A DNA stretch of 51,102 nucleotides from positions 1 to 51,102 of IMG/VR virus record IMGVR_UViG_3300033155_000580, one strand, 5' to 3'. The translations under genes and the position numbers were made by a program. The notes beneath the pieces are model-generated. The model worked only from the letters and a program-made list of their open reading frames with translations, did not search any database and had not been told where the DNA came from. Positions 26,201 to 32,849 of this stretch are shown in pieces (the stretch's first letter is position 1; each line of letters opens with the position of its first letter). The stretch is from a virus.

Positions 26201-26712
26201 CTGGGGCAGTATCAGGTGATGTGGGTACTAATAATGAAGATTATGCAATTGCAATAGGTGATAGTGCAAATGCAGTTTTAGCAAATACAATCGCGCTTGG
26301 ACAAGGTGCAACTGTAACTAACAAAGGTGAAATGGTAACTGCATTAGGAACAAACGCCTTTGAGAAGAAAATTGTATTACAACAAGATTTCACTTCGGCA
26401 TCATTCACAGCCTTCACAGATTCACCAGTTATCCCAAGTAATAAAGCATGGAAGTTCACAGCACAAATAATTGCTCGTCAAGCTGTAACAGGTGAGGTTG
26501 CTTCATATAAAATTGATGGAATGATTAAGAACATTGCAGGAACAACTACAATAGTTGGAACAAATTATACTCTTGAAGAAGAAGAAGATGCAACTTGGGA
26601 TTGTGTATTAGTTGCTAATGATACAAATGATACTTTAGAAATTCAATTTAAGACTGACGGAACAGCAAACGCCGTTTCCGTACTTGCTAACATACTGATA
26701 ATGGAGGTATAA
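23296..26712 (+). CDS. Giant fibre: beta-propeller repeats plus YadA-like head
   Basis: The 1138-residue product has four parts. The N-terminus (residues 1-110) is the marine fibre attachment type (IVLKRSAVANNAPAVGDLALGE). Residues about 119-520 hold seven repeats of 55-60 residues, each with D/N-NPN-x-YGT, a Y-D-x-FG, an I/VVGA or similar, an EDD-x-G and a SGK-x-Y-x-F strand, as in FG-GAP propellers. A connector (SPALTGTPTAPTQSADDN) follows. Residues about 620-1018 hold YadA-type head repeats (AIAIG-x-x-A-x-A, SIAIGYTADSKGTSAVSIG). The C-terminal 110 residues are a beta domain (AWKFTAQIIARQAVTGEV). This looks like a trimeric adhesin. Confidence 0.78.
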   Translation: MANEIVLKRSAVANNAPAVGDLALGEVGINTNDGRVFIKKNDGADSIVDITDNVRTKTTTDPSATDDNSSGHRPGDLWLNTTSQNVFILVDDSNAASIWTNITSDRGGSLLHSQWGLVHTIDNPNAFGTSQYDFFGSAVYGSSGAASAVSGDYMVIGANQEDEVGGNGSGKVYVFNIHTGLLARTIDNPNAYGTVSNDYFGRYIDIDGTKCVIAGSGEDDAGGNSSGKVYVYDVTTGELLLTINNPNPYGTSAYDEFGVSVGISGNNIIVGAHNEDESGLTNSGKAYIFNATTGALLQTLNNPNAYGTAAYDQFGNQVSIDGNNCIVGARFEDDAGGLSAGKAYIFTVSTGALLHTLDDPNAYSTSAGDQFGNNLDISGNYAVVGAWYEDDGNNYSGKVYIFNVTTGALLWTLDNPNPYGTSYYDAFGAKVAVEGNYAAVTAWFEDDAGGNQSGKVYIYDVTTGGLIHTFDNPNAYGTAAYDYFGSIVSLSDKYIITAASYEDDVSGIQSGKAYVFALEDLYETDAQSLLAAIKSIGDGSGINATYLEGKDSSEFATSDDLSLLAPLASPALTGTPTAPTQSADDNSTKLATTAYADAQALSGGDPAFTSDPLGFNYPTAPGANSIAIAIDADAKEQNCIAFGNGAQAGLVDSGTGNRNAIAIGILAKAYNRYSLALGVEAVAGLTGASVFYATAIGWNSLCEGASAISVGSLSKALAYESIAIGSSAEGRESNSIAIGPAAQSGQTNGGGDEQDTIAIGNVAKAYESGGISIGRAATTGKNGTSIDPYAIAIGYQSEAIEEKSIAIGYTADSKGTSAVSIGDGAIAKETANVAVGQYALTGQTEGGSNEGSAIAVGASSKSYEIGCVSIGALATSGRNGSTNDPYGVAVGYFAIADQGYTTALGYFAKSKGTSSVSIGANSEAKESTTIAIGASAIAGRTYASATNERAITIGVLSKAYNKGCVTLGAGAVSGDVGTNNEDYAIAIGDSANAVLANTIALGQGATVTNKGEMVTALGTNAFEKKIVLQQDFTSASFTAFTDSPVIPSNKAWKFTAQIIARQAVTGEVASYKIDGMIKNIAGTTTIVGTNYTLEEEEDATWDCVLVANDTNDTLEIQFKTDGTANAVSVLANILIMEV
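23650..24860 (+). repeat. Seven tandem propeller repeats in the giant fibre
   Basis: About 171-base coding repeats; each begins near AATCCAAACGC or AATCCTAACGC and encodes one 55-60 residue unit. Copies diverge at the third codon position, so the array has aged as protein rather than as recent DNA expansion. Confidence 0.75.
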
Positions 26713-26716
26713 GAAA

Positions 26717-27427
26717 ATGAAAGTAAAAAATCCTACCATTGATGGTGCGGTATTAACAGGTGACTCAACCGCAGTTACACAAAGCGCAGATGATAATAGT
26801 ACAAAAATTGCTACAACTGCCTACGCAGATAATGCAGGTGGCGGTGGCGGAGGTGCAAGTACAATTAAGTTAATATCTTCTGGAACTACGTTCACTGCTT
26901 TATATACAGGTATTCATACAATATTTTTATGTGGTGGTGGCGGTGGCGGTGGCGGCGGCCAAACAGGTACACCTGGTGGTTATGGTTATCCAGGTGAAGG
27001 TGGTGATGGTGGTAATTTTGCAATTACACAAATGATAAAACAATCTCTAGTAAAAGACACTGTATATACAATTGCAATAGGAGCTGCTGGCGGTGGCGGC
27101 GCGCCAGGATATCCAGGCGTAGCTGGACAACAAGGTGGAAGTACAACGTTTGACGGCGTTACCATAACTGGCGGTCCAGGCGGCGACGGCGGCGGCGCCG
27201 CCTACACAACTGCAAACGGCGACGTGGGGATAAATTGTATTCCTTATGGGTTAGGTGGTGCTGGTGGAGTAAGTGCTCCTGGAGTAAATGGTAATCCAGG
27301 TGGTGCAGGTACAGGACATGGGGCTGGCGGCGGTGGCGGCGGTGGCGGCGGTTATCATGTATCTATAGGATATCTTGGAGCGGTAGGTGGCCCTGGGTCC
27401 CCAGGATTTATATTAATATCATGGTAG
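26717..27427 (+). CDS. Glycine-rich tail fibre tip adhesin, copy B
   Basis: The 236-residue product is a paralogue of the 18822 gene. Its N-terminus (AVLTGDSTAVTQSADDNSTKIATTAYADNA) matches the connector of the preceding giant fibre rather than copy A, so the adhesin has been joined to a new stalk. The glycine-rich body then follows copy A closely, with changes mainly in some loops (QTGTPGGYGYPGEGG, GGGGAPGYPGVAG, FDGVTITGGPGG). It ends GSPGFILISW. Like copy A, it probably makes a polyglycine-II type receptor-binding tip. The dioxygenase gene follows after seven bases. Confidence 0.75.
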   Translation: MKVKNPTIDGAVLTGDSTAVTQSADDNSTKIATTAYADNAGGGGGGASTIKLISSGTTFTALYTGIHTIFLCGGGGGGGGGQTGTPGGYGYPGEGGDGGNFAITQMIKQSLVKDTVYTIAIGAAGGGGAPGYPGVAGQQGGSTTFDGVTITGGPGGDGGGAAYTTANGDVGINCIPYGLGGAGGVSAPGVNGNPGGAGTGHGAGGGGGGGGGYHVSIGYLGAVGGPGSPGFILISW

Positions 27428-27437
27428 ATATAAAATG
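26930..27437 (+). repeat. Glycine-rich adhesin duplication, copy B
   Basis: Matches 18972-19478. Similarity runs through the stop codon to about 27437, where the frame of the former cupin start (ATG GTA GAT ATA AAA) breaks off into the next gene. Confidence 0.75.
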
Positions 27438-27950
27438 TTCTTTGATGGTAGTTATAATAACTTAGGAAAAATTGATTCGTCATTACTTGATGAAATAAAA
27501 AATAAAATTATTAATATAAGTGAAGATGAGTGGCTGGATGATTCTATTGAAAGACAGCAATCATTCACAGTTCATAAAAACGTAAATAACTATAATATAT
27601 TATTTGATTATGGAAATTTCCAAGAACTTGATAATAATAAAACAATAGATCGAAGATCAAATTGGAGTGAATTAGATAATATAGTAGATGGAGAAATTGT
27701 TGGTTTATTAATTGTTAATCTACACGCAGGTAAAGATATACCACTACATGTAGATGATGGTGAACATTTAAAAAACTCACGTAGAATACATTTACCAATA
27801 ATAACAAATAAAAATGTTATTTTTAACGTAGACGGAGAGTATATAAATATGAAAGAGGGTTATTTATATGAAATAAATAATATGAAGCCCCACAGCGTTA
27901 AGAATAAAGGTTTGAGAGATAGAATACATATTATAATAGATGTGAAATAA
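27435..27950 (+). CDS. Aspartyl/asparaginyl beta-hydroxylase-like dioxygenase
   Basis: The 171-residue product fits the Asp/Asn hydroxylase fold of Fe(II)/2-oxoglutarate dioxygenases. The iron triad would be H105 and D107 (PLHVDDGEH) with H153 (NMKPHSVKN). R163 in RDRIHIIIDV would bind 2-oxoglutarate. The conserved RRIHLPIITN strand is at 116-125 and the M-x-EGYLYEINN strand at 139-149. Such enzymes hydroxylate Asp, Asn or other residues on protein substrates, or small molecules. It lies seven bases after adhesin B, so the adhesin is a candidate substrate; a host surface protein is the alternative. The gene is complete but lower in GC than its neighbour, and replaces the cupin found after copy A. 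Confidence 0.78.
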   Translation: MFFDGSYNNLGKIDSSLLDEIKNKIINISEDEWLDDSIERQQSFTVHKNVNNYNILFDYGNFQELDNNKTIDRRSNWSELDNIVDGEIVGLLIVNLHAGKDIPLHVDDGEHLKNSRRIHLPIITNKNVIFNVDGEYINMKEGYLYEINNMKPHSVKNKGLRDRIHIIIDVK

Positions 27951-27962
27951 GGAAAAAACAAA

Positions 27963-28235
27963 ATGGCATTAGAATTAGGAATCACAACAGAACATGGTAT
28001 TACGTTAGCAAATTCTTATACAAGAATTGTAAATTACTCAGGTGATATTGATAATGTTCGTGTCCAAACAATAACACACGCAGATGCAGCGGCAAGAACA
28101 GCAAATGATAAACAGATTAAGTCTGAATCATATGTATTTTCTGCTCCTGACACTGTTCCTGCTGGTGGATTAATAGATTGGGCTTATGCTCAAGTCAAAG
28201 CACTACCTGAGTTTACAGGATCAGTAGACGTATAA
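27963..28235 (+). CDS. Small hypothetical fibre-region protein
   Basis: The 90-residue product starts ALELGITTEHGITLANSYTRI and contains RTANDKQIKSESYVFSAPD. It reads as a small mixed alpha/beta domain, without cysteines or membrane segments. Similar short proteins lie among fibre genes of marine phages. Its TAA stop codon forms part of a late promoter (TATAAATA at 28231). No function assigned. Confidence 0.6.
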   Translation: MALELGITTEHGITLANSYTRIVNYSGDIDNVRVQTITHADAAARTANDKQIKSESYVFSAPDTVPAGGLIDWAYAQVKALPEFTGSVDV

Positions 28236-28238
28236 ATA
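28231..28238 (+). promoter_or_regulatory. T4-type late promoter overlapping a stop codon
   Basis: Exact TATAAATA that contains the TAA stop of the preceding gene; 32 bases before the next start codon. Confidence 0.65.
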
Positions 28239-28270
28239 GTATTATACATAATCTAAAAGACTAGGCAGCT

Positions 28271-28624
28271 ATGCACATAAAAAGACTAAACGGAATTTAC
28301 CGAGGCGATACGAAAACTTATAAGTTCAACTTCCCTGGAGTTGATATTACGGATTGGACTATCTGGCTGACTTTAAAAATAGATGAGTTGTCGTCTGATG
28401 CCGCTGCGGCTATTCAAGTATCATCTACAGCAGGTGATAATGTTTTAGATGACCCAATCAATGGGATCATGTATGTCACTATCCCATCAGATCAGTCTGG
28501 CACATTAGAGCCTGGCCAATATTTTTATGACTTCCAAAGAGTCATTCAAGGAAGCCCTCCTGATGTTAGAACATTATTGGCAGGACAGGTTGAGATTTAT
28601 ACAGATATCACGCTTGCGACCTAA
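28271..28624 (+). CDS. BppU-like baseplate/fibre adaptor, copy B
   Basis: The 117-residue product shares the pattern of the 20663 gene: IYRGDTKTYKF, then DITDWTIWLTLKID, then GQYFYDFQRVIQ, and a closing VEIYTDITLAT. Identity is moderate rather than recent. It is preceded by its own late promoter and is followed nine bases later by the 194-residue gene. In copy A the partner is the collagen-like protein, so adaptors of this family may carry different tips. Confidence 0.6.
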   Translation: MHIKRLNGIYRGDTKTYKFNFPGVDITDWTIWLTLKIDELSSDAAAAIQVSSTAGDNVLDDPINGIMYVTIPSDQSGTLEPGQYFYDFQRVIQGSPPDVRTLLAGQVEIYTDITLAT

Positions 28625-28633
28625 GGGGTAATC

Positions 28634-29218
28634 ATGGGATACCCTGCAATAAATCAAGTTTCAAACACTGTTCATCTAGCAGAAGAATTTATTATAAATC
28701 TTGTTGAGGAGACTCTTGAGATAGGCCCAGGTGATTCAATCACAATGGACCTCGTTGAAGATACCATTGAGGTATTAACAACTGAAGAGATTATTACAGT
28801 ATCTCCTGAGGAAGAAGTCCTCCAGTTCAACCTTTCAGAAGTAATCGAAATAATCAAGCCTGTAGAAACTGGCTTGCAATATGCTGAAGACGCAATAACC
28901 TCAATCAGGGTAGTTGCTTCACATTCAACCAAGATATATACAGCTATAAGATGGCTGGTGTATGCTAGGTCTACGATTGACCCAACAAATAAAAAATATT
29001 TTCAGGTATCAGCCTTTCACGATGGAGACAGTGTTGACGATGCCACCCAGGTGAAATTCTTTTGTATTGGTAATATGACCTTTGGGTTAGATATAATAGA
29101 TATAGATTTTGATGTTCAATTAAGTGGGGCTGGAGCAAACCAGGTAATGTCACTGACTGTACAGTCCACAGAAGAGGTCGATGTGAGAGTTTCAGCAGAT
29201 GCCATTGTTGAAATGTAA
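28634..29218 (+). CDS. Fibre-region protein with beta-sandwich C-terminus
   Basis: The 194-residue product has an acidic, repetitive N-terminal half (EETLEIGPGDSITMDLVEDTIEVLTTEEIITV). Its C-terminal half (about residues 90-194) has the same pattern as the C-terminus of the next fibre: KWMVYA/RWLVYA, then F-x-x-HDG, DATQ, and SGAGA-x-QVM-L-x-V-x-ST. The domain is therefore used twice in tandem genes and is probably a tip or trimer cap. No enzyme motif is visible. Confidence 0.6.
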   Translation: MGYPAINQVSNTVHLAEEFIINLVEETLEIGPGDSITMDLVEDTIEVLTTEEIITVSPEEEVLQFNLSEVIEIIKPVETGLQYAEDAITSIRVVASHSTKIYTAIRWLVYARSTIDPTNKKYFQVSAFHDGDSVDDATQVKFFCIGNMTFGLDIIDIDFDVQLSGAGANQVMSLTVQSTEEVDVRVSADAIVEM

Positions 29219-29229
29219 AGACCTTAATT

Positions 29230-29237
29230 CATAAATA
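29230..29237 (+). promoter_or_regulatory. Late promoter variant
   Basis: CATAAATA, one mismatch to the octamer, 41 bases before the next fibre gene. Confidence 0.45.
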
Positions 29238-29278
29238 ATAACAACGGATAGTTAATTACAACATAGGGAGAGACACAC

Positions 29279-30550
29279 ATGTCGTCTAATTCATTTTTTG
29301 AAGTCGAAAAGGGCTTACAAATTGGGTCAGCAGTATTTTTATCAGGGGCTGGCGCTCCAGGTGGGGCTGGTGATCCTGATCTCGTTGGTTTAGGTTCATT
29401 TTACTTAGACACAACAAATGGTCAAATTTATCTTAAAGATACGGCTGGTACAGGTGTTGATAAGTGGGATACACTTTCAACCTCTACATACGTAGATAGT
29501 CAAGTTACTGCAGGTGGTTCATGGCGCGAACCAGTAGAAGCAATTGAAGATACATTAACTGCTACACCAGCCGCAGCAACAAATACAATCGACGGTGAAA
29601 CTATAGTCACAGGAATGCGAGTATTGTTCACCAACCTTACTACTCCAACAGATAGGAATGTTTGGGTTGCAACTGGTACAACAGGTGCGTGGACATGGAC
29701 AGAAGATGTACAAGAAGAAACATCTGGTGATACAATCTTTGTTTACAATGGTTCACACGCAGGTCAAACTTGGGTTTATAACGGTACTGATTGGATCCAT
29801 ACAGCGTCTACATCAGATGATGAATTAGGCTTTTTACGTTCATTCATTGGTAAAGGTGCAGCAGGTTCAGAATCTCCATCATATGCGAGTGCTTTGGTTG
29901 TAACACAAAACGCAAACTTAGAAACTGCAATTGGTGAATTAGATGTAGTTGTAGATGGTAACACAACAGACATTGGAACAAATGCAGGTGCTATTACTAA
30001 CTTACAAAACGAAGACGGATTTATTCGTACGTTTGTAGGTAAGAGTGCAGCAGGTTCAGAGACACCAACTTATACATCGAATGGTTATATTTCTAATGGT
30101 GATACATTAGAAGCTGCTATTGGCAAGTTAGATAATCAAATCGGTATTAACGTAGGTAATATTAATGCCAACGCTTCTGAAATTGCACAAGCAAGAACAG
30201 AAACACAGGCACTTAACGTTACAACTTTAACAACTGTAGATAGTGTGAATTGTGATGTTACAGCCGCTGTCAAGTGGATGGTATATGTTCAAGGTAACTT
30301 GGTAGGTGATGCCGCTAAGAAATTTTGTATTGAAGTTTTTGCAACTCATGACGGACACAACGTATCAGGTGGCGCAGACGCAACTCAAGCAGACGACACA
30401 CAATACGCTAAATTGAAAGTTGGAAACCTTTCAGGCTTAGACATTAGTATTGACGTTTCAGGTGCAGGCGCCGCTCAAGTTATGAACTTGAAGGTTGTAT
30501 CAACAGACGCAGTAGATGTTAGAGCTGTAAGAGAAGTTATTGACTTTTAA
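29279..30550 (+). CDS. Long tail fibre protein, module B
   Basis: The 423-residue product starts SSNSFFEVEKGLQIGSAVFLSGAG, has a fibre module with LGSFYLDTTNGQIYLKD and TWVYNGTDWIHTAST, then two copies of a shaft unit (FLRSFIGKGAAGSESPSY and FIRTFVGKSAAGSETPTY, each followed by LE-A-IG-LD). The C-terminal domain matches the preceding gene (AVKWMVYVQGN...GGADATQADDTQYAKL...SGAGAAQVMNLKV). A GGAGAG ribosome site precedes the ATG. It is the counterpart of the 603-residue fibre in module A. Confidence 0.72.
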   Translation: MSSNSFFEVEKGLQIGSAVFLSGAGAPGGAGDPDLVGLGSFYLDTTNGQIYLKDTAGTGVDKWDTLSTSTYVDSQVTAGGSWREPVEAIEDTLTATPAAATNTIDGETIVTGMRVLFTNLTTPTDRNVWVATGTTGAWTWTEDVQEETSGDTIFVYNGSHAGQTWVYNGTDWIHTASTSDDELGFLRSFIGKGAAGSESPSYASALVVTQNANLETAIGELDVVVDGNTTDIGTNAGAITNLQNEDGFIRTFVGKSAAGSETPTYTSNGYISNGDTLEAAIGKLDNQIGINVGNINANASEIAQARTETQALNVTTLTTVDSVNCDVTAAVKWMVYVQGNLVGDAAKKFCIEVFATHDGHNVSGGADATQADDTQYAKLKVGNLSGLDISIDVSGAGAAQVMNLKVVSTDAVDVRAVREVIDF

Positions 30551-30578
30551 TAGTTGATAACACATAACAGGAATTGTT

Positions 30579-31079
30579 ATGGCGACAAACTTAGATAAAG
30601 CGTTTGAAGTAGACGCAATAGTAATAGGTGAACTCGTCGGCATCGTAGCTGGTGTCGACGATCCTACTATATCAGGGCAGACCGCACCTTTAGGATCTTT
30701 ATATTTAAGAACAAATGGTGACATTTTTAAGAAGGCTGGCGCAGGAAATATTGATTGGGAAGTCCTGGAAGCCACAACACAAACTCTTACTTCTACAAAT
30801 GAATATAAAGGCCACGTTAATGTTGCTGTTAATTATAACGCAACAGATAAGGTTATAATTCTAGTAGACAGTACAGCACAAGCAGTAACAATCTCTCTAC
30901 CAGATGCAGCAACATACCTGAATAAAATATTCCATGTAAAATGGAAAGCGGGTAATAACCTTGTATCTATATCAGCACAAGCAGGTCAAAATATTGACGG
31001 TGACCAGGTTCATATAATGGGCGATCTATATGATTCATTAGAATTTATATCAGACGGCTCAGATTGGTTTATTGTATAA
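30579..31079 (+). CDS. Tail fibre tip-like protein
   Basis: The 166-residue product has a first domain with GQTAPLGSLYLRTNGDIFKKAGAGNIDWEVLE, typical of marine phage fibre modules, and a second that resembles small beta-helix caps (VTISLPDAATYLNKIFHVKWKAGNN...YDSLEFISDGSDWFIV). It ends without a membrane segment. Its closeness to the following repeat protein (nine bases) suggests one complex. The specific role is unknown. Confidence 0.6.
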   Translation: MATNLDKAFEVDAIVIGELVGIVAGVDDPTISGQTAPLGSLYLRTNGDIFKKAGAGNIDWEVLEATTQTLTSTNEYKGHVNVAVNYNATDKVIILVDSTAQAVTISLPDAATYLNKIFHVKWKAGNNLVSISAQAGQNIDGDQVHIMGDLYDSLEFISDGSDWFIV

Positions 31080-31088
31080 GGAATTAGA

Positions 31089-32063
31089 ATGGCGTATAAA
31101 CACCAGCAAAATGTACAAGACGGCGAAACATTAATAGGTGAAGCAGGTCCTAATACGACTAAAGGTTCTCTTATACATGTTAAAGATAATACTGGTAAAG
31201 CAAGACCATTATCAACAGATGCCGCGGGTGACATACGCGTCGCGACTCAGGGGCAAGTGCTTCCTGATGATCCTACCGCAGCGAGGAAGGGGTCTTTGCT
31301 ATATGTTGAAGACGCTGCAGGTAACGCACAAACATTAAAAACAAATGCTGACGGTGATATTCCTGTTGCTCCGAGAGATTTGATTTTAGATGGTGACCCA
31401 GTTGCAGGAATTAAAGGTCCGTTGATTCATGTTGCAGATGACATTGGAGATGCTACACCTTTAACACTTGAGCCAGATGGCTCTGTAAAAGTTTCACAAA
31501 CACAATTACCGCCGCCTATCGTAGGACAACAAAACGTTACACGATTTTTGACAGGTTCATTAGGATCGGCAGGTATTGTTAGGAGTGGTGTAACATTACA
31601 ACAAGGTGTAGATGGGTCTGCTTCACCAGTAGAATTTTATATAGGATCACACCTTGATTACGATATTCACGTTATGCAAATTACTATTGTTATAGGTGAC
31701 TCGGCGGTTACTCATAACAACTTTGGTAATGTTAATCCATTAACAAATGGTTGGACGTTAGAGATTCAAGAGTCTGGTGAAACATACGAGATTATTTTAA
31801 ATGCTAAGACAGGTGGTGAGTTGATTGCACAATCTGGTTTTAGTAATCCGTTTGGTGATGGTCTTGGTTCGTTTGAATTGACAAACTGGGACGGGAACAG
31901 TGATGCTTCTATTATTACAATACCTATTTACCAATGGCTTCCTAATGGCTTGCGTATTGGTCGAGATTCATTAGATGAATTAAGATCAAGAGTAAATGAT
32001 GATCTAACAGGACTACAACACTTTGAAGTTCGTATCTTCGGATTTAAGAACTACCCAGTATAA
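31089..32063 (+). CDS. Structural protein with three tandem repeats
   Basis: The 324-residue product has three repeats of about 40 residues in the first 135 residues, each with a KGSLIHV or KGPLIHV strand, a D-x-x-G-x-A turn and a GDI or GSV close. The remainder (from LPPPIVGQQNVTRFLTG) is a beta-rich domain ending FEVRIFGFKNYPV. It probably forms an extended fibre or baseplate attachment with a globular tip. The gene lies between other fibre-like genes with 8-10 base gaps. Confidence 0.6.
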   Translation: MAYKHQQNVQDGETLIGEAGPNTTKGSLIHVKDNTGKARPLSTDAAGDIRVATQGQVLPDDPTAARKGSLLYVEDAAGNAQTLKTNADGDIPVAPRDLILDGDPVAGIKGPLIHVADDIGDATPLTLEPDGSVKVSQTQLPPPIVGQQNVTRFLTGSLGSAGIVRSGVTLQQGVDGSASPVEFYIGSHLDYDIHVMQITIVIGDSAVTHNNFGNVNPLTNGWTLEIQESGETYEIILNAKTGGELIAQSGFSNPFGDGLGSFELTNWDGNSDASIITIPIYQWLPNGLRIGRDSLDELRSRVNDDLTGLQHFEVRIFGFKNYPV

Positions 32064-32072
32064 GGAATAACA

Positions 32073-32558
32073 ATGGCAGATGCACCACATAAAACGGAAG
32101 ACGGATTACCTAAAGTTTATCCTTCATGTAGGCCTCATGGAACTACAACCTATTTTACTGGTGCGGGTGATCACCCAGTAAATGGCGTAGGTCAAGGAAA
32201 TAAATTATTATTTAAGTTAGGTGTTAATGATCCTAGTCAAAAAGTTGATCTTACATTCAATGAAGATGTATACATTAAAGACGGTTATATGATTGCAAGG
32301 GGCGCGCCGTTTGGTGCGTCTGTTGATATTGAAGTTTATCATCCTGGTCTACAGAAGGTTGTTAGTTGTTTTGGTAAAGCTATACCTATTTTAGACAATG
32401 GTTGGTTCCCTTTAGATACAGAGGATAGATCATTAATGCCTGCGGGATTAATGTTAAGAATAACATGCCGTAATGCTGACGGAGTAGATAATGCTGAAGG
32501 TTCTGCTGAATTTGTAATGGCAGGAAGAATAGAAATGTACAGGAAGACTACTGTATAA
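32073..32558 (+). CDS. Hypothetical structural protein at the end of the fibre region
   Basis: The 161-residue product begins ADAPHKTEDGLPKVYPSCRPHGTTTYFTG. It is beta-rich (KVDLTFNEDVYIKDGYMIARG, then GASVDIEVYHPG) with three cysteines and no membrane segment. It is the last gene before the putative lysis cassette, whose late promoter overlaps this gene's stop codon. A fibre tip or decoration protein is possible. Confidence 0.55.
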   Translation: MADAPHKTEDGLPKVYPSCRPHGTTTYFTGAGDHPVNGVGQGNKLLFKLGVNDPSQKVDLTFNEDVYIKDGYMIARGAPFGASVDIEVYHPGLQKVVSCFGKAIPILDNGWFPLDTEDRSLMPAGLMLRITCRNADGVDNAEGSAEFVMAGRIEMYRKTTV

Positions 32559-32561
32559 ATA
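32554..32561 (+). promoter_or_regulatory. T4-type late promoter of the lysis cassette
   Basis: Exact TATAAATA overlapping the stop codon of the preceding gene, 21 bases before the holin candidate, with AAGGAG as ribosome site. Confidence 0.7.
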
Positions 32562-32582
32562 TAATATAATAAGGAGAAAGCA

Positions 32583-32846
32583 ATGGACGCTTTTTTGAAT
32601 TTCATACATAAAGGACAAGTAGTACGTAGAGCAATTTTGTTATGGGCGGTTTGGCTTTCAACTGTTGTATCTTTTGAGATGATAGAATACTCTATCAAGT
32701 TTTCAGAGAAAAATGGTGAGGAGTTATTAGGTGTTGCTGCGGTTATTGGCGCAATCCTAACACCTGTCCTTGGCTTAACTGGTTGGATAATTAAAAATTA
32801 TGCTGCAAATCCTTCAGTCGTAGAGAAGGATCAAAAAGAAGGATAA
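32583..32846 (+). CDS. Holin candidate
   Basis: The 87-residue product has two hydrophobic segments: residues about 17-34 (AILLWAVWLSTVVSFEMI) and about 49-70 (LLGVAAVIGAILTPVLGLTGWI), joined by a charged turn (KFSEKNGEE), and a charged tail (KDQKEG). This two-helix layout fits class II holins, which form pores in the inner membrane at lysis. It is driven by a late promoter and followed by a spanin-like pair, which supports a lysis role. No sequence-level holin family is recognised. Confidence 0.55.
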   Translation: MDAFLNFIHKGQVVRRAILLWAVWLSTVVSFEMIEYSIKFSEKNGEELLGVAAVIGAILTPVLGLTGWIIKNYAANPSVVEKDQKEG

Positions 32847-32849
32847 ATT

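Noticed and set aside
27842-27849. TATAAATA inside the dioxygenase gene
   Set aside because: It lies in the middle of a coding sequence about 120 bases before the next start, and the next gene has no need of it; chance is likely in AT-rich DNA.
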